From positions 179,218,348-179,282,347 of the forward strand of contig CM024753.1 of NCBI GenBank assembly GCA_014218235.1: a stretch of 64,000 nucleotides of DNA. The letters are read 5' to 3'. The number at the start of each line of letters is the position of its first letter. Within the stretch, counting starts at the first letter, position 1. Under the pieces are notes generated by a model. That model had not been told where the DNA came from. It did not search any database and saw only the letters and a program-made list of their open reading frames with translations. The translations under genes and the position numbers were made by a program. The stretch comes from Colocasia esculenta. Lineage: Eukaryota; Streptophyta; Magnoliopsida; Alismatales; Araceae. Positions 34,731 to 46,550 of the stretch are shown one piece after another.

Positions 34731-35312
34731 AGGTGTGTTTGTGTTGTTTGGGTAGTGATGGTCTTGTATGGGCCTAGCCTTGAGTTTGTGGTGTTGTTTT
34801 ATAATGTTTAAGTTTAATGTTAGTAAAGCATGTTATAGAGTTAATGGTTTGGCTTTTGGCTAGTTAGTAAGTTATGTTAATCATGTTAATTAAGTTATTA
34901 AGTTAAGGTTATGTGGTTTATGGGGGTCTTGGTGTGTTGATGCTATGGTGGTCATGTATTGACCAATGACAAGCATGTTAGCATGTGAATATCAGGGTTT
35001 ATGAATATAAGTTTGATAGTACGTTAAGTGTTTGGTGTGGTTTGTGAGTTTACCGAGTTTGGTGGTCTGACGCCTATTTCGGAATGCCTCTCTAGTCAGG
35101 TACCCCAGGTTCTTTGTGAGTCAGACACGTTGTTGCTCGGGGTTTGTCCCGATATTGTGCGTGTACCATCGAGGTCTGTGTCGTCTTTCTGGACACCCTC
35201 ACTCCTATATTTGAGTTGTATGTTCGGCTGAGGGAAAGACGGCAATGGGGCATCGACTTGTGTGTTGTGAGTGTACTCGGTCTCTTGTAGCGCGCTCGTG
35301 GTTAGTAGACGT

Positions 35313-38300
35313 TGTCACGTCCCGACATTTAATATTTCCGTAAAATGCCGAGACGCGACGGAACGGGAAATCGGGAGCAAGTTAAAATTTTATTTTTCTT
35401 CGAGCAAGAATTGCTCGGGGGACATGACCTAAAATAAAATATAAATGAACAATTGTTTCTCGAAGTGGAGGTAATTACATGATTCCCACAAACTGTAATT
35501 CAAAGGTCCGACATGACAAGTGTTGATCTCTCTGCACACAATTCCCGTTGCCCCACCTTCTAGAATTGATGCATACCTGGAAAAAGAGTAGGTATGAGCA
35601 GTCTTGCCCAGTAGGATTTATCCTCTAATAACAAGAAATAGATATTGGAATCAAGGAAATTTGCTGCACAGGAGGATAACAAATGACAGTGTTCAAGAAA
35701 GAGAAGAGTAATGCAAATCAAGATGTACAGTCTTGAATCATGCAAGATTAAATCGATACAATAATGAACTGAATCAAAACAACGAGTGTCAGGCGCATGA
35801 TGACATGCGATCATTATCAAACGTGTAATCAGTATCTAATAGTCCAGTGAATACGTACTGACAATAAGTGCAACTCAGTTATGTCATGCTGATGGGAAAC
35901 AATAACATATAATTCATCAATCAGGCAGTAGGTAGTGTCCGCTGCTGAGACACTCAGTATGTCCGGTCTCGGCGGGTACATATTCGAATAGACCGGTTCA
36001 GGAGGCCGGGTTTGGAAGGTCCATTCCACAACGGGTATATTTGAATAACCAATTCAGGGGAAGATCCACACACGACCGGTGTATTCAAATAGACCGATTC
36101 AGGAGGCCGGGTTTAGAAGATCCATTCCACGACGGGTGTATTCGAATTATGTCCGATTCAGTGGCCGAGTTCAGGCGTACATTTTCTCCCAGGGACTTGG
36201 ACTTGCCCCTATCGGCAACTGGATTCAGTAGAGTCCGAAGACTCGAACAGTAAGTATATATTCAGTATTGTTATGTTCCCGGTCAGTTATGCAGCACTTT
36301 GGAGTTTCAAGGATAAGGTACATGTAAAAGATAATACAAGAATCTCAAAAGAGTTGGAATGATTGGAATTTCAAGGGATAACACAGTTATGCAATATGAG
36401 ATAATTATGATTGTAAACCACATTCGATGTGTACTTCTTTCAGAAGTCAATCGGGAGTTGATGTATCAAGTCGGTTTGCGAATCAAATTCTAAACGGAAT
36501 TTCCGAATGATATTACTATGTCAAAACACTGTTCGTAGTACAAGACAGTCTTACAAGTTCTGAAGATATTATATAACATTTCTTACTCCTTTTTAGGCTG
36601 TAGAGGATAACTCTGTGATATGGTATTTAGACTTAACATAATAAGTCTTAAACCTTTCATCGAAAAGTCAACGGAAGAATAAATCACAAAGATGGTCATG
36701 AAATAAATATGGCCGATAGAATCATTCAATTACTAATTTTATTTAGAATTGGAAATGTTAACATATCAATGTAAAAGTCATTTCATTGTAAAATAAGGGA
36801 TACGCAGGTTTGACTTTTCTTTCAGTAGGAGAGGGCTCCATTGGAGAAGTCATATATGTGTTTATCATTTTTCACCGGTCCTTGGATATTTAACATTCTA
36901 CTAGGTTTATTTGAATTATGAGACCTTTAGGTGGGCCAAATTATGAGAAATTGGAAAGATGCTATTTTGATGGAATCGCCAAAATCACGTTTTTCTTCTT
37001 CGATGGGAGAGTTGACTTTTTATTGGTAAGAGATATAATTTTGCTGATATTTTTATTAGATTCAAATGGGGGGTACTTCCTTATTTACATGTAATATCTT
37101 AAGTAAATGTAACATTTACTTAAATGATATGGAATGTAAATAAGGTATGAGTTTGCAGTCTTGCAGGGTTCCTGTTAAAACTTCTGGAAGAAACAATCAT
37201 ACCTGAAGAAGCAGTAAAATCGGTCGACCGAAATGGCAAGGTCGGTCACCGACTTTGCCAGGGCTGGAACCTGGGTTTTGGCTGAGGAATCGGTCGACCG
37301 ATTTGGGGAAGTCGGTCGACCGACTTTGCCAGGACTGGTTTTCTGGGCCAGGACTATGGGATCGGTCGACCGATTTGTCAAGGTTGGTCGACCGATTCCG
37401 GTAAAAACTGGAATTGTTCATACTCAAATCACACGGTCCAATGATGCCTTGAATAGAAATAAATAATCAAGATAGATGGAGAGGAACCTACTTGTTTGGG
37501 CATGGCCGTCGGTTGGGGTGAGCTTCCCAAGCTCCTCATCTCTCTTCTTTCTCTCTCCTCCATGCACTGTGGCCTCCTTATCTCTCTCTCTTCCTTGCCC
37601 CTGCACCTTCTCCCTCCCTTCTTCTTTCCTTTGCACCGGCTGCTCACTCTCTCTTTTCTCTCTTTCTTTCATATGGTGGGGATGATAGGAGGATGAAGTG
37701 GTGGAGAAGAAGGGGTAGCAGAAGTAGGTGGAGGAAGAAGAAGAAGTAGAAGAGGGAGAAGAAGAAGCAGAGGAGGAAGAAGCGCCGGAAAAAGAAGAGG
37801 ATAAGAAGAAGGATGGGAAGGGGGGTTTATAAGAGGAGGATGGTCCTTATCCTCCCACCGCCAACCCAGATAAGGATCACCCCCAAATAGGCACGAGGCC
37901 TTCCTGCGTGCGTAATCACCCATACGTAACCCGCCCTACGTAAATAGTTACGTAATTAAGGTTTAATTCATTTAAGTTCTTTGGGGCACTTGTTTTATAC
38001 TTAAATAACTCAGACATAAGCTAATTGAGATATAATCTAAATTATGGTGATTTTTATTTAATTTTTCGGATTAATTTTCTGTGTGAAAATTACCCCTAAA
38101 AATCATTGTGTCGGCTTAATCTGGATATTTGTGCGTCAATAATCCAGAATAGCTATATTTTTACGATCAGTACATTTTTCTGGTAATTATGGTGTTTTTA
38201 GATTTTACTTTTGTTATCGAATTCCGATGTCGCCCTGTCGGGGTGCGCACATCTGAAGACAGTACCGAAATTGCCTACATTATGTGAAAGGACTCTAGAT

Positions 38301-38398
38301 TCAATTGTAATCATGTTCTTGTATCTTTTATGGTAATTTAAAATCAATATCTTCTCTAATGTTCAATATTTATTATTATTATAATTCTGGGTGTTACA
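35313..38398 (-). repeat. solo LTR F (gypsy), nested in B
   Basis: Plus-strand ends TGTCACGTCCCGAC and GGGTGTTACA, flanked by GACGT at 35308-35312 and 38399-38403. Length 3086 bp. Orientation is inferred as minus because TGTAACACCC is the usual 5' end of plant gypsy LTRs. The last 450 bp resemble LTR D (CCCTGTCGGxGxGCG segment near 38234 and near 54861). CA-rich small frames inside are not genes. Confidence 0.9.
37220..37396. repeat. array of TCGGTCGACCGA palindromes in LTR F
   Basis: Perfect 12-bp palindromes at 37220-37231, 37290-37301, 37312-37323 and 37362-37373, with weaker copies near 37242 and 37384. Spacers share TTTGCCAGG(G/A)CTGG. Confidence 0.92.
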
Positions 38399-38618
38399 GA
38401 CGTACTGGTCCCCAGCTAGTTCTGTGTTTCCAGTGCCTCACTTTAGAGAGCTCAAGCCAGAGTCTCTAAAGCTGCTAGACATGGACTTGCAGTTATGTGG
38501 TCTGCAGGTGTGGTGTTGGTTGGTCTCTATAGTTTGTTAGCTTTACTGTGTAGTTGTGGAGCAGTAGTTGGACCTTTCGTCCTTGATTGCGAGACTGAGA
38601 GGTAGTTCTTGTGTTGTG

Positions 38619-40058
38619 TGTAGATGCCATTTTTGACAATATATCGAGTACATTTCATTTTATACTATAATGCCTCAAAGTGACTCTCTTCAATTAACCA
38701 TTTGAGTGATTTTCCTATTTTTCTCGATTTTTTTGAATTTTTTCTAGGATTTTTAGGAGTTTTTCTAGGGCTGTTAAGGGGTCCTCTGCGCGTAGTTGAT
38801 TCGCAACAGACACAGTGGTCGCGGTTCAAGATTTTGATCCACGACGGGTCAAACCGTCGCGTATTACCCTTCCTTTTCTAGCACCTGCTATGTTTTGAAA
38901 TCGCGTCCACCAACATCGTCGCGTTTAATAATTTCCAATTTTGATTTATGGCAAATTCCAAAATTATTTTTAGAAAGATTTTGTTGCTAATTAGAATCAC
39001 GTCCACATGGTCCGTCGCATTTCTAACCTTCCACAGTTTGAAGATCGATCCCCTTCAGAAGATCGATTCTTTCAAATACGGGACCACTCATGTGGTCGCG
39101 ATTCAAAGTTTCTATTTATTAAAATTTAGAAAGAATCAATCGATATTGGAAGTGTTATAAACGTGTTCGACTATGTCGTCGCGATTCTGAAACCTTCTAT
39201 AATCGATATTTGGAAAGGCCTAATCGAAGTAAGGAGATCTTATTAAACGCGACGCTTATGTCGGTCGCGATTTACCTTAATAGGCGACCACTATGTCTGT
39301 AGCGATTTACCAATTTTTCCCCTATAAAAAGACCCCCGAGACCATTGTTTTACCATATACCCCAAGCATTACGGCGAAGCCCTGCTGCACTGAAGAGCTG
39401 AACTTCGAGCTAAGAAGAAGAACCATTCCTCATCCGAGCTATTTCAAGCCTTCATCCATTGGAGCTTGGTCTTCTTCATCTCAAGACCATTGGAAAGGGA
39501 GGATTGTTCTTCCACTTCATCCAAGCAGTGACGGGCTCACTCATTAGATTTTTTATTCCCTCCTTTAGTTCTTTGCTTCATTTTTAGTGCATTCATCACA
39601 CTCCATCATTCTCACACCCAACATTTGATTTATTTCATACCTATATTTTAGGGGTTTCTACACTACCTCCACAAGGTGTGTTCAAGCCCATGCAATCACG
39701 TTTTCTTCATCTTTCATACGAATTAACACTACACAACTTAGACTAATCATTTTTTTCACGTGTTTGCTTGTTTTCTCTATTTTTGCAAGGTAACCCACAA
39801 GCTAAAGTCTTCTCTACCGGCCGGCTGGTTGGAGGAGTAAGAGTCAACCCACCACCTCAACTCCCGCGATCTTTGGGTGAAGGTAAGTAACTCTACGCCT
39901 CTCACTCACTCCTTCGGTACCCTCATGTACCTGGTGATCACACTTCCTCCATAGTGCACACACACACTCTTCCTCTTCTTTCTACGCATAATATTCTTAT
40001 TTTAAAATTTCTCTTTTTTTAATTATTCTTTGTGGAGTATTTGAAAAACACATTCACA
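38619..40058 (+). repeat. solo LTR H, nested in B
   Basis: TGTAGATGCC to ACATTCACA, flanked by TTGTG at 38614-38618 and 40059-40063. The sequence on either side aligns with a continuous stretch of LTR C, which confirms the insertion. A likely promoter CCCTATAAAAAG lies at 39320-39331. From 38790 to 39310 it carries six or more GTCGCG(A/T)TT motifs. No coding region. A Tat-like gypsy LTR is plausible, but the family is not identified. Confidence 0.82.
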
Positions 40059-41050
40059 TTGTGTTTTCCGGGTTGGATACTGGCGTCATGAACCAGTAGT
40101 CTTTACCTGGATGGCGGCGTCGTTCATTCCGACTTGAGCTTACCAAAGGTTGTGGTTTGTGTTCGTTTGTTGTGTGCCATGTTGGTGGCACAGTGGTACT
40201 TGTGGTTCAATTGTGGTACCTTATGGTTTCAGGTACTCGTACCCTTCATAGGTAGCTGGTTGTTGTGGCACATTGTGTGCCGATGTTTCCAGGTGTTCTC
40301 GTGGAGCCATGCTTCGGGGAGGGCATGTTGTGTGACCCTTCACTCGTTGTGTTTTGGGTCTAGTGTTGTGGTGGACTGGCTTGGTGTTGTCAGTCTTGTT
40401 ATCTCTCGTTAGTGGTTTGCCTGTGTGGCTCGTGGCGTAGTGGTTTCAATTATTTTGTGGACTGGTATTTCTAAACCAATCCTGTGGTTTCCTTTACTCT
40501 TCGGGAGTAGTGTTAATTGGTGTGTTTATATTTAGTTACAGTTAATTACATTTACTGTTAGCACATTTTTCTTCAGTAATTCTTCGGTGAGTGTTTCTAG
40601 CGAGACCCTTGGGGGTTGAGGTCTCGGTTCCTTCTTGTTGTTACTGGTTTATGGTTATTTTGGGAGGTCCCTACTAAGCCTGTGACTTTCTGAGGCTCAC
40701 TCCCTTATAGTTCTTTTCAGGTGTTAGCGATGAGTTTGATGTGCAGTGGTGTTGTGACAGACTTGTACCATTGGTAGTTGAGTTTTAGTTGTGTCATGTG
40801 AGCCTTGCTCCCTTAGGGTATGTCCCAGGTAGTTGTACTATCTTGGACATGTAATAATGTATTGGGACAATGTAATTTGTTGTAAATGAATATGAGAACA
40901 TGTACTTTTTGTATCTTATATTTTTATGGTTGTCTTTTATATTCTCACTAGACACTTGAGTGAGCTATCCCTTGCGAGACTTTGATCCGTTCGCGGGAGA
41001 TGAGGCTGGATATGGAGCCTTATGAGGTATAAATATCCAGGGTCGCTACA

Positions 41051-42325
41051 CCAGTGGCTCGTCAAATGGATGTTTGAGTCTCAGATTGGCAAGACCATGG
41101 AAATCCATATTTACGACATGCTGGTCAAGAGCCGATGCACAGAGGACTATGTCTGGGACTTAGCCAAGACCTTCAAGGTCTTACGGCAGTATGGAATGAG
41201 ACACAACACCGAGAAGTGCATCTTTGGGGCATGGGTAGGCAAGTTCCTCAGTTCCCTAGTCTCCACCTGTGGGATCGATGTAAACCTTGACAAGGTGCAA
41301 CCTATCCTCAACATAATGTCACCAAGGACCATCAAGGAGGTGCAAAGGCTTAACAGTCGGGTCACGATGTTGAGAAGGTTCATGTCGAGGTCGACAGAGA
41401 GATGCAGGCCATTCTTTGACGTGTTACAGAAGAAGGGGCTGTTTCAAGTGGGATGATACATGCCAGAAGGTGTTTGATGACTTGAAGGTGTACTTGGCGA
41501 AGATGCCCACCCTCAGTAAGACTCAGCCTGATGAAGAGCTCTTGTTGTACTTATCAACCACAGACCATGTCTATTAGTTTGGTCATCATGTATAAAGATG
41601 AACGACAACACTTGCCTATATATTATACTAGCCAGGCCTTGCGAGGGGGCGAGCTGCATTATTCTAACTTGGAAAAGGCTAGCCTTGCCCTCATAATGGC
41701 TGCTTGTCAACTTTGACCCTACTTCTAGGCTCAAAAAATCATTATCCTGACCGATATCCCTATCAAGAAAGTGCTCGGTCGACCCGAGGCCTCGGGGAAG
41801 TTGGTCAAGTGGGCGATAGAGCTCGGGGAATTCTACATCACTTACACGCTCTGGGTCACCATCAAAGTCCCGGCTCTCGCCGACTTCATCTTGGAGGGTA
41901 TAGTGAGGCTGACCGAACTGGTGGGCGTTGTGGGCTGGAAGGTATTCATCGATGGAGCATCAAGTTCTCAAAGTAGCGGAGTATGAGTCGTCTTACACTC
42001 CCCAGAAGGCCTCGTCCTTAAGTATGTGATCCGCCTCGGCTTTTAGGTTTCCAATAATGTCACAGAGTACGAGGCTGTCATCTCAGAGTTTCATATGGCC
42101 AAGTCTCTAGGGGCCTTCTAGGTAAAGGTCCACAGTGACTCCTAGTTGGTTGTCAGCCAGGTCACAAAGGACTTTGAGACTCGAGAAGAGAAGCTTACCC
42201 ATACATGAATGAGATACTTCAACTTACAAATGAGTTCTAGTCGGGCGAGCTGCAGAAGATCCCGAGGACTAACAATGTGCAAGCCAACACTGTTTCCAAG
42301 TTTGCAGCAACATCCAAGTAGTCAC
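41051..42325 (+). pseudogene. pol: element G block 5: RT C-terminal half and two RNase H-like parts
   Basis: Continues RT: MFESQIGKTMEIHIYDMLVKS, where the catalytic YVDD reads HIYD (first Asp lost), then EKCIFGAWVGKFLSSLVS and the connection EVQRLNSRVTMLRRF. The RT-linked RNase H region follows (LPIYYTSQALRGGELHYS). A second RNase H of the plant Tat type shows KVFIDGASSSQSSGV, NNVTEYEAVISEFHMAKSLG and VKVHSDS. In the second RNase H, TAG stops replace glutamine after GF (near 42046), after GAF (42119) and after HSDS (42144). The block is cut at 42325 by element E; integrase resumes at 60569. Confidence 0.85.
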
Positions 42326-42808
42326 TGATAGCCCACAAATGCGTCGTTAAACACATGGCTAACAATCTTAAAATTATCGGCTTGCATAAAACATTTTAAC
42401 AATAGTTAAGTGGTGAGTGCCGAGTCGTATCCATGGAAAAGAAGATTTTTATTTTTTGAAAACCTTGAGTTTTAGATTAGAAAAGTGTGTTGAGAATTTT
42501 GGAAGTAAATCGTAAACAAATTTGACCAAAATTATTATAAACTAAATAGAGAAAGATTAGAAGAGAGAGAGAGAGAGAGAGAGCAAAGACTAATTAACAA
42601 ATAGTAACTAACATTATGACAATAAAATTAAGAGTCTAACACAATACAGAAATAAAGTAAAATAATCTATGGAGAAAGAGATAGAGAGGGAAGAGGATGA
42701 GAAGAGATGGAGAGAGAACATAAAGTGGAAGAGAGGAGAGAGATAGCGAGAGAGAGAGAGAGAGAGCGGCCTCCTCCTGTACATGCATGCATGCACGTAG
42801 AGTGGAAG
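42326..42808 (-). repeat. element E left LTR, piece 1
   Basis: Aligns with 59479-59815 of the right LTR (shared CATAAATGCGTCGTTAAAC-like start) up to CTATGGAGAA. It then continues with a GA-rich tract (42665-42765) that the right LTR lacks here. A (GA)n run lies at 42562-42582. GGAAG at 42804-42808 is the target site of C. Confidence 0.88.
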
Positions 42809-45086
42809 TGTGACGGATCGCCTCGGTCAAGCCCGTTAAACCGATAACGTACTTGATCCGAGTCCGCCTCCCGCGAACGGGCCGAAGCCTCGCAAGGGAT
42901 ACCAAACCACAGTCCGTGTAAACATAAAGGAACACACCACATTTATATATATTTCACAAGTTTACATAGCCAAATTTTCACAAAAACTGAAAAGAAGTAC
43001 AAGAGCCTGGGGCATACCCCGAGGTACAACTGAAGAAAGTAAACAACTACAAAACTACACTGCTGAAGCTACTCTGCTGGAGGTGCTGACCCTGCACCGC
43101 TACGACGCGGCCCGGAACTGGACGTCGGACGAGAGACGTCCTCCTCGCTCTCACCTGTGGGGGTAGGGGTGAGCCTCTCTAGTCACTGGCTCAGTAGGGA
43201 ACTCCCCCAAAACCGAGCGAAACAAACACCACGAGTACGAATAGTAAACAGCACCAACAATTAATATAACAGCTAAGCAGGTAAGTAAAGCTGTAAAAGT
43301 ACTCACCGTCTGCCGACTACGAGAAACAACAGTAATAATTAAACGGCAAACCAGTACAGGTGTACAAGCTAAAGTAGAGACAGCCAACACGAGCCACGTG
43401 AACTGGTTCGCGACACCAGAAACTGACTCGGACAACTAACACAGGTCTACCTCTCAGTCTCGCAGCCACGGACGAAAGGTCCAGCTGCCGCTCCACGTAA
43501 AAAGGTCAAGCAACTGTGGAGACCAACTAAACACCACAACCTGCAGACCACACGGTCACAGGCCCATGCCTGGCACCTCCAGAGACCCTGGCCTGGGCTC
43601 GCTAGAGTGAGGCACTGGAAAAGGACTAGCTGGGGACCAGTGTCGACTACTGGTGTCCGTACCCCCAACTACGAGCGCGCTACAAGTGACTAAAAACAAA
43701 CACAAGTGTCACTGTCCCACTGTCGTCTTTCCCTCAGCCGGACGTACAACTCTAACACAAGAGTGAGGGTGTCCAGGTCAGACGACACAGACCTCGACGG
43801 TACAGCACAAGTACCGGGACAAAGCCCCGAGCTAACAGCCTGGCTCACAAAGAACCTGGGGCACCCAACTGGAGAGGTAACCACGGTAGGCGTCGTACTA
43901 CTCGCCACGTACACAGAACCACGTGCACGTCACACACAAACCACGTGAAACCTCACGTAAACCACAAGTAACCACTGGTCCACTACACGTGAACCCAACT
44001 GACTCGCGTACACAACGCGCAGTCACCGAAGTAAACAACTAACAGCATACCTTGTATGCTAAACACGTAAACCAAGTGCACTCAGTGCACCTCATGCGTC
44101 AACACACATGCATTATCGATAATTATTGTACTTAGTCATTTCTGCTCAAATAGAAGTAGGCGGCCACATCGATTGCCGCTTACTGGGAGTCAACGGCAAG
44201 GTTCCTGGCCGTTAACCTCCTGGCTGAGGATCTTGGCGGCAAGCGATGTTGACGCCAAGTTCTCCGGCCATAAACCCTGCAGAAACCCTAATCCGGCCCT
44301 GCGGGTTTTCTAACTGTTCTAACTACTGAAAAACATGCAAATGCAATTCCTTTAGCATGCTAGAACCCAATACAACCCGTTATAACATGATTCGTACAGT
44401 AAACTACTCAAACCACCCATTATCCCGCTTGGTGCAACTCTATCCAAACATGGATTATCATGCTGGTTCAAGTGATTATGATGTGTTTTAATGTTTCTAC
44501 GGAGCTAAACGGGTTCGTCCCCTACCTCAGAACGCGTTAGAATCTCCCACGATCTCCGGTTCACGCCGAGCCCTCCGCGAGCTCCCACGCGAATTGCACC
44601 ACGCCGCGACGTTTCCTCGCGTAATTCAGCGATGCCGCGCGTTCTACGATCGTCCAACTACTCCTCGGCACCTGTTGGAAGCTTCAGAAACTCTGGGGCG
44701 CGAAGCTGGGGCAAGAGGGGAAGAGAGTGAGCTGAGAGAACAGCCCTCGGGTGAGCCTATAACCTGTTGAACTGACAGGTTGGCGTCAACCCCCTTGTCG
44801 CCAACATCAACCGCCAGCCTAAACGTCCACATCTACTGCCGCTAAGCTCATTATGTAAACGTCCACCAATCTGGACGCCTACTAGTAAACGGCCACCCCT
44901 GGCCGCCAACTCAGACAGAACAGCAGCAGGTCCTATTCTATTTCCGGACCAACCCTGCGCTGCACCTGCTCAAGCCACGCATGCACATTACACATACCAC
45001 ACAACTGACTCACATTGGCCTCACAACGGCCGCCACAACCACAACACACACGATCCGCATGGATCCGAAAAGCACGCGACGTTACA
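42809..45086 (-). repeat. 3' LTR of element C
   Basis: Ends TGTGACGGATCG and CGACGTTACA. Open frames within it (for example 43151-43435 and 43447-43668 on the minus strand) recur exactly in the other LTR and are not genes. The region 44155-44300 and 44760-44910 has GGCGGC/GGCCGTTAAC motifs. From 45089 and again from 45176 lies ACTATCATCTAAAAAGAAAA, an 87-bp-spaced duplication next to the LTR. Confidence 0.95.
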
Positions 45087-45203
45087 TTACTATCATCTAA
45101 AAAGAAAATTTCGACCTCGAAATTCATAACACAATTCAAAGTTAAACAACTCATACATACACACCTTTACAAGTACTATCATCTAAAAAGAAAATACACA
45201 AAC

Positions 45204-46550
45204 TTATTCAAACAGATAGGGATACCCTTTAGCCATTTCTGCGGCTAACTCCCAGGTATCCTCACCACCCAACCTATTTTCCCATCTCACTTTAACTAGC
45301 TCAATTTCTTTATTCCTCAGCTTCTTTATCTTTCGATCTGTGATCTGCACCGGATACTCTGGCATAGTCATGTCCGGCCTCAGGTCACCACCTTGATATC
45401 TAATTATTTGAGCTGGATCTTCAATACATTTTCTCAACATAGAGACATGGAAAATATCATGCACATCTGCAAAATCAGCTGGCAAATCCAGCCTATAAGC
45501 TGCTTCCCCAATTCTTTCAATTACCTGGAAAGGTCCCACATACCTTGGACTCAACTTTCCAGACTTGCCAAACCTCATTATACCTTTACTGGGGAAACTC
45601 TCAGAAAAACAAAATCTCCCACCTCAAACTGAAGTGGTCTCCTCCGCACATCTGCATAACTTTTCTGCCTACTTTGAGCTGCCTGCAATTTTTCTTTAAT
45701 AAGCTTCACTACTTCAGTGGTTTGCTGAATCAATTCAGGACCCACTAATTGCCTTTCTCCCACTTCATGCCAATTCAATGGGGTTCTACATGGCCTTCCA
45801 TATAAAGCTTCATACGGTGCCATCCCAAGACTGGTATGATAACTATTATTGTAGGCAAACTCAACCATTCCCAAATGATGCTCCCAACTACCTCCCCAAA
45901 CTAAACAACAAGCTCGCAACATATCTTCAATTGTCTGAATAGTCCTTCTGTCTGACCATCTGTCTGGGGATGATAAGCGGAGCTATATCTCAACTCAGAA
46001 CCAATTACTTTCTGCAGACTTCTCCAAAAACCAGAAGTAAATCTTGGATCTCTATCAGATACAATAGTCTTCGGAATACCATGCAGTGGAACAATTCTTT
46101 CAACATAAATATTTGCCAACCTGTCCACTGTCCAAGACATACTTACTGCCACTAATCTGCACACCTTAGTCAATCTGTCAACAAACACCCATATTCCATT
46201 ATGCCCTGAACTCGACCTTGGTAAACCTGCCACAAAGTCCATTGCAATATCATCCCATTTCCACTGTGGAATAGGCAACGGTTGCAATAGACCTCCAGGC
46301 TTCTGATGCTCTGCTTTAATCTGCTGACAGATAGCACATCTTGCCACAAATTCTGCTATTTCTTTCTTCATATGAGGCCACCAAAAATGCTTCTTAAATC
46401 ATGGTACATTTTAGTACTACCCGGATGAATAGTGTACCTAGATTTATGAGCCTCTTCCAGAACTCGCTGCTTCACCTCTCTCTCTGCAGGAACAAACAAC
46501 CTGCCCCTAAGCCTGACCACACAATTATCATCAATAGAAACTCCTTCCAT
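45204..46550 (-). pseudogene. pol: element C integrase with GPY/F and chromodomain-like tail
   Basis: Read across frames 46550-46368, 46371-45901, 45922-45578 and 45578-45204. Zinc domain: HKSRYTIHPGSTKMYHDL then CAICQQIKAEH. Core: Asp in IAMDFVAGLP, Asp in SDRDPRFTSGFW, Glu in HPQTDGQTE. Then FAYNNSYHTSLGMAPYEALY, GPFQVIERIGEAAY and a tail EIELVKVRWENRLGGEDTWE that resembles the chromodomain end of Tekay/Del-type elements. Three single-base frame changes (near 46370, 45915 and 45580) break it. The tail is thought to direct integration to marked chromatin in related elements. Confidence 0.9.

Larger units (their letters stand above)
33717..41050 (+). mobile_element. solo LTR B (gypsy, C-related) with two nested solo LTRs
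   Basis: Ends TGTAACGTTGTGG and GGTCGCTACA (perfect TGTA/TACA), flanked by CCAGC (33712-33716) and CCAGT (41051-41055). Removing F and H leaves about 2.8 kb. Several blocks of it align by eye with the reverse complement of LTR C, for example CGGTCCGTTCGCGGGAG-like sequence near 40986, a CCCAGGTAGTTGTACT-like segment near 40830 and the GAGACTGAGAGGTAG segment near 38591. B is therefore a plus-oriented LTR of a family related to C. I see no gag or pol of its own. Confidence 0.83.

Noticed and set aside
43151..43948. Frames of 74-94 codons, one resembling a membrane protein
   Set aside because: Identical copies occur at 50288-51085 because both are LTRs of element C; there is no start context or family.
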